NCBI GenBank assembly: GCA_020226215.1
Contig: CM035226.1
Span: forward strand, 62,519,455 to 62,583,454
DNA from: Sindora glabra
Lineage: Eukaryota; Streptophyta; Magnoliopsida; Fabales; Fabaceae
Reading direction: 5' to 3'
Length of the DNA: 64,000 nucleotides
Both the position numbers and the translations under genes were made by a program. The notes under the pieces were generated by a model. The model was not told the origin of the DNA and made no database searches. It was given only the letters and a program-made list of their open reading frames with translations. This document shows, one piece after another, positions 58,305 to 64,000 of the stretch. Position 1 is the stretch's first letter; each line of letters begins with the position of its first letter.

Positions 58305-58640
58305 CAACTATCTATGGTGAGGACTCTTAATGGAACAAACTATAATGAATAAAGAGAGTCTTTGAACATGTACCTGACAATATCTAAGTAGAAGTTAGCT
58401 TTTAGAGAATCGAAGCCGGCTAATCTATTACCTGAGTCTAGTGCTGTAAATAAGACCTATTACAAACAATGGTATGAGTCAAACTGGATTTGTTTGGTAG
58501 TGATTAAGTTCACTATTGAAAAGGGAATTAGAGAGAGTATCCCAGATAAAGACATTATTATGAAGTACATGAAAGTTGTTGAGGAGAAATTTAATTCTAC
58601 CTATATAACTTTAGTGTGTTTTAAATTTAATAATCTTAAA
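58305..58640 (+). pseudogene. Copia gag remnant
   Basis: Translation with two stops: RTLNGTNYNE, KPANLLPESSAVNKTYYKQW, IKFTIEKGIRESI and IIMKYMKVVEEKF. This follows the copia gag (UBN2-like) order, L.G.NY..W..... through F.....K..... No zinc knuckle remains before the protease. Confidence 0.7.
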
Positions 58641-58654
58641 ATATCCTCTAAATT

Positions 58655-59210
58655 TTGGTGATTGGATTTTGGTGCAACTGTTCATGTTGTAAATTCTTTA
58701 AAGGGGCTCAAGAACTAATGGATCCCAAATGAGAGAAAGAAAAATGTCTTAAGAGTAGCAGGTAGTAAGGTTGAGGTTCAATGCATAGGATCAATTTCTT
58801 TATATTTGTCCTCTGGACATATTTTGAATTTGAATAATGTTGTTTATGTACCTTCTGCCAGAAGAAATTTGATTTCTAATTTTGTTTTAGATAATTATGG
58901 TTATTCCTTTTGGCAATGAAGTGGAAAGATTGAGATTCATAGTGATTTTGCTATTGTTGGTAATGCCACCTTACAAAATGATCCATATCATTTGAATTTA
59001 AAAGATTATCCTGTTGTATTTTTTAATATTCCCATCAATGCTATAATTAGGCATAAACAAACTAGAATGAGTTAGAATTTTTCTATTTTATGGGATCATT
59101 TTTTTAGGCTCTTTTTCTAGAGAGATTAGAAGATTGGTAAAAACAAAGGTGTGTTGTTAAACTTAAATTCTCATATCTTAAAACTTTTAAGTGTGGAGTT
59201 ATAAAGTAGA
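58655..59210 (+). pseudogene. Copia protease and GAG-pre-integrase remnant
   Basis: WLDFGATVHV (about 58660-58690) is the DSGAT active site with Ser changed to Phe. GSISLYLSSGHILNLNNVVY and VPSARRNLIS (about 58850-58880) are typical of copia proteases. Then IHSDFAIVGNATLQNDPYHL leads into the pre-integrase region. Stops are present. Confidence 0.75.
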
Positions 59211-59560
59211 AATGAGACTCTATAATCCCTAGTTAAAGAAATTAGACTAGATCAAGAGGTTGCAGATTTTTTTGTCCCTTTTGTAGTACCAAGGTCATCG
59301 GATTTAATTGGACATTTTATTTTGAGGATGACTTGGATAGTGGGAGTTTGATGCTTAGAGTTATCAATTTATGTAACAAGGCCACCATTCTGCCTGTACC
59401 TATTTAGATTCACTTATCACTAGAGGAGATGATATTGATAGTTCAGTTCAAATAAATAAAGATCCTCATGTTGAAGAACCTGATTGGTTAACCATTGAGT
59501 TTAGGTCCATCGTAACAGAACTTATAATATTTTAGATTTGTACCAAGCTAATTGGATTGA
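59211..59560 (+). other. Junction region where integrase and RT core are lost
   Basis: Only a short FLCPFCSTK-type stretch can be read. No DDE integrase, FLNG or YVDD reverse transcriptase motif is present, so an internal deletion of about 2 kb relative to a complete copia element lies here. Confidence 0.55.
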
Positions 59561-59564
59561 ACAG

Positions 59565-60223
59565 ATAGGATAAGATTTCTTACGCTTCCGTTATTGATAA
59601 TCTTATGTATGCACTGGTCTGCATTCGTTTTAAATATAGCTTTATGCTATTAGTGTGCTTGAAAGATTATCAAGTAACCCTAGGATGGATCATTGGAGAA
59701 TGACCAAGATAGTAATATGTAGTATCTTTAAGATACTATGAATCATATGTTGACTTATAGACAATCTAATTTACTTGAAAGTATTGATTATTCAGATTTT
59801 GATTACGCTTTGTACATAGATGATCGTAAGTCAACATCAAAATACATCTTTATGATGTTTAGGGAGTTGTTTCATGGGAAAGTGTTAAAACAAACACTTA
59901 CAACTACCTTAACAATGGAAGCAGAGTGTATCGCATATTATGAAGCCACTTGATAGGCTGTAAGGTTGAGGAAGTTGATATTTGACATGCAATTAGTTAA
60001 TTCTATATTGCAATCTCTACCAATTTTTTATTGTGATAAGGCTTCTGTTTTATGCTTTTCTCAAAACAATAGAAATTCTAGACATATTGAACATATTTTT
60101 TATGATAAACTCATGTTTGTTAGAGAGAAAAGATTGTTGAATTTTAGACTTACATTAAACATAGCCCTAGTGGAGACATGCAAGGGATCCATTGACTTAA
60201 GGCTTACCTATAGGAGTATTTAA
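59565..60223 (+). pseudogene. Copia RT connection and RNase H remnant
   Basis: KISYASVIDNLMYALVCI (about 59575-59630) is the PYASAVGSLMYAM motif. The 59738-59953 frame has MLTYRQSN, YSDFDYAL, DDRKSTSKYIFM and TTTLTMEAECIAYYEAT. The next frame, 59966-60223, has FYCDKASVLCFSQNN and RHIEHIFYDKLMFVRE. These are ordered RNase H motifs of plant copia; stops and frameshifts break it. Confidence 0.88.
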
Positions 60224-60439
60224 AATCAACTAACTCATATGAGTCTTGTTAAATTTTTATGAAGCCTTAGTTTAATGGGAGTCTGAGATATGCTTATTTT
60301 ATTTTATTGATATTTGTGACCAGTAATTGCTCATTTTGAAATATTGGTGATATGTTTTATATATATATGAATCATTTGCTTCCCTATCAGATTTAATGAT
60401 TTTAAGTTGTTTCTCTTATGAGTTATGGTCAAAAGATTA

Positions 60440-60441
<2 letters not shown>

Positions 60442-60500
<59 letters not shown>
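60442..60500. repeat. (TA)n microsatellite
   Basis: About 29 uninterrupted TA dinucleotides inside the first 3' repeat interval. It generates YIYIYI tracts in ORFs on both strands. Confidence 0.95.
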
Positions 60501-60502
<2 letters not shown>

Positions 60503-60605
60503 AGTTCCTTTGGGATTATGAACATTAATTTAACATCATTTGTCTCCCTATCGGATTCAATGATTCTGTATGGTCTCATTCCACTTATGCAATCATTGCT
60601 CAGTA

Positions 60606-60610
<5 letters not shown>

Positions 60611-60666
<56 letters not shown>
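60611..60666. repeat. (TA)n microsatellite
   Basis: About 28 TA dinucleotides in the equivalent position of the next repeat unit. Confidence 0.95.
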
Positions 60667-60668
<2 letters not shown>

Positions 60669-60926
60669 AATTCTTTGGGATTATGAGATATTAATTTAAC
60701 ATCACTTGTCTCCCTATCGGATTCAATGATTTTAAGTTGTTTCTCTTCTGAACTATAGTTGAAATTTGTTCCTTTCAGATTATGAGACATTATATCACTT
60801 GTCTCCCTATCGGATGCAGTGATTCTATGTGGTCTTATTCTCTGAATTAAGTTTATAACTCAATGTATAACTAATTGCTTAATTATTGATGTTTTAATTA
60901 TTCCATATAATTAATTAATGCTATCC

Positions 60927-60937
60927 AAGTGGGAGAT
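60927..60937 (+). other. Polypurine tract of the copia element
   Basis: AAGTGGGAGAT abuts the 3' LTR start TGTTGT; CAAGTGGGAGATTGTT is the usual plant copia PPT-LTR junction. Confidence 0.9.
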
Positions 60938-61408
60938 TGTTGTATTTAAAAATAAAATAATTAATTTTATTAGAAATATTATATGGATTAGCATTAATCA
61001 ATTATTGAAATATTTATTTAAGTAATTAGTTTTGTGTTTTTAACATTAAGCATAGAATAGATTGGACCCTGGTTTAATGTGTATGATTCATGATAGGTTA
61101 GATCATGCATAAGCCTGTATGGGTAGAGGTCCCAACTTACAACCCTTTAGTGGTCAGTAGGCTCCTATCACAAGTCTGACCTTAAATAGAAAGATTAGGA
61201 TTATTATTTGAACACACAGAAAATAAGGATTCCTACTCTTCTAAATTTTTCTCTTTCTTTTCTCTCTATCTTGATAACCTAAGGGGCGAAGTAAGTTGTA
61301 ATTCTACTCATCATCAGTCATGGCCTCATCAAATTATGTTCTAGGTACATTTATAATTTTATTATTATTAATTTCATATTTTTGTGATTTTAATTCATAC
61401 TTCCAACA
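60938..61408 (+). repeat. 3' LTR of the copia element
   Basis: 471 bp, TGTTGTATTT..TTCCAACA, collinear with the 5' LTR and 23 bp longer through a segment near 61201-61225. Confidence 0.93.
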
Positions 61409-61476
61409 GTTTGGACCAGCAGCTGACAGGGGAATCACGTTGCGGCACAAGGATAAGTAGATTTGAGCACACAAAT

Positions 61477-61660
61477 GATGGAGAAATGGAGTTGCTATTC
61501 AGGAAAGAGAAAATGCAAGAGAGAGATGGAAAAATGGAGCCGCTATTGAGTTGCTGTTCTAGAAAGAGAGAATGTAAGAGAGATGAAGAAATGGAGCGGC
61601 TATTCAAAAAAGAGAAAATTTAAGAGAGAGTTGGAGAAATGGAGCTGCTATACGATATAG
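61477..61660 (+). repeat. 48-bp minisatellite, in-frame coding-like
   Basis: Units start at 61477 (48 bp), 61525 (57 bp, a 9-bp in-frame insertion), 61582 (48 bp) and 61630 (partial). The core is GATGGAGAAATGGAG, GCTATTC and RAGAGAATGYAAGAGAGA. In the frame open from 61384 to 61623 it reads as 16-residue repeats like EMELLFRKEKMQERDG. It lies in the CACTA element just right of the copia insertion and may be the repeat part of a former ORF. The host protein is unknown. Confidence 0.75.
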
Positions 61661-61929
61661 AGGAAGATTGCTTTTGGTAAATGGAGCTGTTGGATATTTT
61701 CATTTTAACTTGATATTATTCCATAGATGAAGTAAAATGCAAAACTCAAGTGCGCTTTAGTTTAAGGAATTTATTTTATGGTGAGATAATAATTATATGT
61801 ATTTTTTATGTCAATTTTATTATACTTTTTAAAAGTTTTTTAAGAGATTAAATTTTATTAATTATTATCTTAAAATTTTTGACAAACAAATATTTTAAAA
61901 AAATTTATAATAACTAAAAATCTTTTTAA

Positions 61930-62425
61930 TATGCCATGTCTTTTCAATTTCAAAAAGTTATCTTTCCGAGGAATCTTCACATGGATTTCTTTGCCTCGTA
62001 AAGCCAAATTCATACTTTTGTCTTTTCAACATGAAAAAGTTATTTTCCCGCAGATTTAGCTGCCCTAAAATCAAAATCAGGAATCCTTTCTTGTCAATGC
62101 AAAAAGGTGAATTCTAAGGTGCCCCTAGGGGTTTGATACCCGGGATGGTGTGACAAAATACAGGCCATTAGATGAGATTACTAAGTTAATGTTAATATTT
62201 TTGTAATTTCATCCAGTGACTTGTATTTTACCACACCACCCCGGACACCAAACCCCTAGGGGCACCATAGCAAGAAACATGCAAATTACTTTTCACACAG
62301 ATTTAACTGCCACAAAGCTAAAATTTTTAGACCTCCAGCTTTTTTCATTTTGGGCAGCATGCTACAATAGAACAAATCATTTCTGACAGTTTATGCACAC
62401 TTTTTGACATGGGAATTTGAGGTAT
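61930..62425. repeat. Right subterminal repeats of the CACTA element
   Basis: Units of about 75-85 bp beginning GTCTTTTCAAYWTSAAAAAGTTATYTTYCC occur at 61938 and 62020, a shorter one at 62093, and a fourth after the MITE at about 62270 (ACATGCAAATTACTTTTCACAC). Each contains a CAGATTTARCTGCC- or GGATTT-type middle and an AAAGCYAAA segment. Confidence 0.65.
62115..62269. mobile_element. Palindromic MITE with TA target duplication
   Basis: The element 62117-62267 is a near-perfect palindrome of about 150 bp. The outer 44 bp (GGTGCCCCTAGGGGTTTG, then CCGGG, TGGTGTG, AAAATACA) are inverted at the right end. The interior also pairs (GATGAGATTACTAA with its partner). TA flanks both sides (62115-62116, 62268-62269). 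It sits in the CACTA right subterminal repeat. The superfamily (for example mariner-like, from TA) is inferred. Confidence 0.75.
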
Positions 62426-62476
62426 TAAAATTCGCGGGAAATGCCGCTCTAAATGAGAGACATTCTTGTAGTGATT

Positions 62477-63224
62477 GGTGCTTAATTATTGTCTAAGGAG
62501 AGTGAAAAGAAATTTTCAAATTTGCAAATTTCTTGCACTTGATCAAAGGGGAAAAAAAAAAGAATAAAAATTGAAAGATATATTTTATAATTGCTATTTC
62601 TTCGCATATTGACTTAAATTTTTTCTTTCTCCTTACTTCCTACTCCAACTAATTAAATTTTAATCCCCCCCTTCTTTTCTACTTTTTATTTTGATCATAT
62701 AACACAATCTCTCTATTTCAACAATAACTTTTTCTTTTATATCCTTTGATCAAGGTGCTCAACATAAAGTTGGAGGCTTTTTGATCAATAGACGCAGTTT
62801 TGGAAAAGTATTTTTTAAAATACTGCACAGTCAAAATTTATTCCCTAAACCCTTAAAACCCTTTTTTTTTATTTAACCAGTCATTGGAAGGAGAACAACG
62901 TGACTCACTGTTCACCCCGCCCCCTCCCGTGATTAAAATTTTTATAAATTTTTAATTTACTTTTTTTATTCTATTTAATTTATAATTATTTATTTAGGAT
63001 TTAGATTTATTTATAATTTATTTAGTTTACACTTAATTTGTTTTATTTCTTTGGACCTATTTTTTTAAAAAAATTTACTTATTATTAATTTGTTGTCCTA
63101 TTTTTATTTTATATTTAATTTAATTTTTGATATTTTAAAATTTTCTTTTATACTAATTATTCAAGGTTTTAAATAAATTAACTAATAATTTTGCTAACTC
63201 CTATAATATTGTATAATATATATA
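62477..63224. other. Intergenic sequence, nothing recognised
   Basis: AT-rich with pyrimidine tracts (CCCCCC near 62667, CCCCGCCCCC near 62916). No gene or element end is seen. Confidence 0.45.
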
Positions 63225-63935
63225 ATATAATAAAATTAGTAGCCATCAAAAAATTGTTAGAATAATTAAAATTTCAATGAATACATATTTTTACTTATTC
63301 TTTTAGGGTTTAGGGTTTAGGATTTAAAAGATTTAAATTGAAAAATTAGTTAAAAGATTTAAATTATAAAATTAAATTTTTAAAAAATATTTTATCCTAA
63401 TGTGATGTATATATATCTATAGAAATCTTTAATTAAATATGAAATTAGAATATAATCTGTAGTATAAAAATAAATATTTTGATAGTAATTAATTTTATTA
63501 ATATTGAATTATAATTTTTATTAGTATTATCTCAAGATTAAATATACTTGCTTTCTTTTATTACCATAACTTTATGAAATTTTTTTAAAAATTACGAATA
63601 GAAGTACCACATGACCCCTTTATTAAAATACATCCATGACTATGCGAGATACTTTCATTATTATTCCCCTCTTCGGGCAAAATAGAATTCATAAGACAAT
63701 TAAATTTGATAGTTATGAAAAAATTATTGGAATAAATAAAATCTCAAGGAATAGAAATTCTGACTTACTATAATGTAAAATAATTTGTAGGAAGATTTAA
63801 ATGGTAAAATTAAATTTTTAAAATAATATTTTATCCTAATGTCACGTATATATTTGTAAAATTTTTTAGCTAATTATGAAATTAAAATATAATCTATACT
63901 ATGAAAATAAATCTTTAATTTATAAATTATGGTAA
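63225..63935 (+). repeat. Diverged direct duplication, unit about 450 bp
   Basis: Copy 1 (63225-63480) and copy 2 (63690-63920) share in order: AAAAAATTRTTRGAATAA, AAGATTTAAATKRTAAAATTAAATTTTTAAAA, ATATTTTATCCTAATGT, ATATGAAATTARAATATAATCT and ATRAAAATAAAT. A TTTTAGGGTTTAGGGTTTAGG stretch (63302-63322) occurs only in copy 1. Confidence 0.65.
63302..63322 (+). repeat. Short interstitial telomere-like (TTTAGGG) repeat
   Basis: Two and a half copies of the plant telomere unit TTTAGGG. It is too short to mark a telomere; such telo-boxes occur by chance and in promoters. Confidence 0.6.
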
Positions 63936-64000
63936 TCCATTATTTAATTTTTATTATGTCACATATAATTTTAACATTATATAAAAAGTAAAAGTAAAGA

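Larger units (their letters stand above)
60370..60840 (+). repeat. Imperfect tandem repeats with AT microsatellites in the copia 3' region
   Basis: The block CTCCCTATCGGATTCAATGATT recurs at about 60380 (variant), 60543, 60710 and 60805, alternating with TTTAAGTTGTTTCTCTT or TGGTCTCATTC. The first two intervals are about 165 bp because each carries a (TA)n run; the last, without a run, is about 96 bp. Confidence 0.8.
56134..61413 (+). mobile_element. Full-length-structure copia LTR retrotransposon, internally deleted
   Basis: LTRs at 56139-56586 and 60938-61408 both begin TGTTGTATTT and end AACA. PBS TGGTATTAGAGC lies two bases after the 5' LTR, and polypurine tract AAGTGGGAGAT immediately precedes the 3' LTR. 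Target duplication is GCTTG (56134-56138) versus GTTTG (61409-61413), one transition. The 5.27-kb element carries gag, protease, an RT end and RNase H remnants. Most of integrase and the RT core are missing. It is inserted in the CACTA element at 54.4-62.5 kb. Its many stops make it non-autonomous today. Confidence 0.93.
54377..62476. mobile_element. CACTA element with ATT target duplication, hosting nested insertions
   Basis: The right terminus, read on the minus strand from 62473, is CACTACAAGAATG, then TCTCTCATTTAGAGCGGCAT, then TTCCCGCG. The left terminus from 54380 reads AAGTACAAGAAAG, then AATCTCATTTGGGGCGGCAT, then TTCCTGCG, so a terminal inverted repeat of about 46 bp is clear although the left CACTA is mutated to AAGTA. 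ATT occurs at 54377-54379 and 62474-62476, a perfect 3-bp duplication. The element is 8,094 bp including a 5.27-kb copia insertion and a 151-bp MITE, so the original was about 2.7 kb and non-autonomous. It carries a captured resistance-gene-like fragment and a transposon ORF tail. Confidence 0.85.

Noticed and set aside
60331..60790. Long ORFs on both strands (60425-60694 plus, 60331-60579 and 60593-60790 minus)
   Set aside because: They are translations of (TA)n tracts and the noncoding 3' repeats of the copia element.
63302..63322. Proximity to a telomere
   Set aside because: Only two to three TTTAGGG units are present, surrounded by ordinary AT-rich repeats.

Overview
This is a very AT-rich, repeat-dominated intergenic stretch of a plant nuclear genome, most likely a eudicot. 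The evidence is the mix of element types: Ty1/copia and Ty3/gypsy LTR retrotransposons with initiator-tRNA-Met-type primer binding sites, an RTE-clade LINE, an L1-type RNase H tail, CACTA (En/Spm) transposons with CACTAcaAGAA termini, Helitron-type termini, foldback MITEs, and a fragment resembling a TIR-NB-ARC resistance gene. I find no intact host gene, tRNA, rRNA or CRISPR array. Every recognisable coding segment is a decayed transposon ORF or a short captured fragment.

Layout. 1-6.8 kb is AT-rich sequence with an AT-rich degenerate repeat whose orientation flips near 4.15 kb. A decayed RTE-type LINE lies at 7.2-9.0 kb inside GC-richer repeat arms. The AT-rich repeat array, in reverse orientation, fills 9.4-12.3 kb, and a Helitron-like 3' end follows at 13.24 kb. 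Two related gypsy-type LTRs lie at 14.22-15.22 kb and 17.035-19.102 kb; the second is a solo LTR with a perfect 5-bp target duplication. A CACTA-like element spans about 19.57-26.90 kb and contains two gypsy gag-protease fragments in head-to-head inverted orientation.

The clearest structural discovery is at 27.863-34.611 kb. It is a 6.75-kb Helitron-like insertion (TC at the 5' end, hairpin plus CTATAG at the 3' end, inserted between A and T, minus strand) made almost wholly of degenerate AT-rich tandem repeats. A diverged paralogous 'empty site' at about 44.83-45.01 kb in the same window defines its boundaries.

34.6-38.7 kb holds a compound microsatellite and unassigned sequence. 38.686-39.923 kb is a compact non-autonomous CACTA element with a 3-bp target duplication. 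40.9-43.5 kb is more AT-rich array, interrupted by a probable LINE-mediated insertion (host-like ORF piece plus LINE RNase H plus A-rich tail). 46.0-50.1 kb is a degenerate copia polyprotein on the minus strand, followed by a 326-bp foldback. A third Helitron-like 3' end is at 51.48 kb.

54.380-62.473 kb is a nested complex. An 8.1-kb CACTA element (ATT target duplication, about 46-bp terminal repeats) carries a resistance-gene-like fragment. It was invaded by a complete-length copia element (56.139-61.408 kb, both LTRs, PBS, PPT and 5-bp target duplication) and, in its right subterminal repeats, by a 151-bp palindromic MITE. The last kilobase holds a roughly 450-bp diverged direct duplication. 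The elements show nested transposition and decay rather than a functioning pathway.
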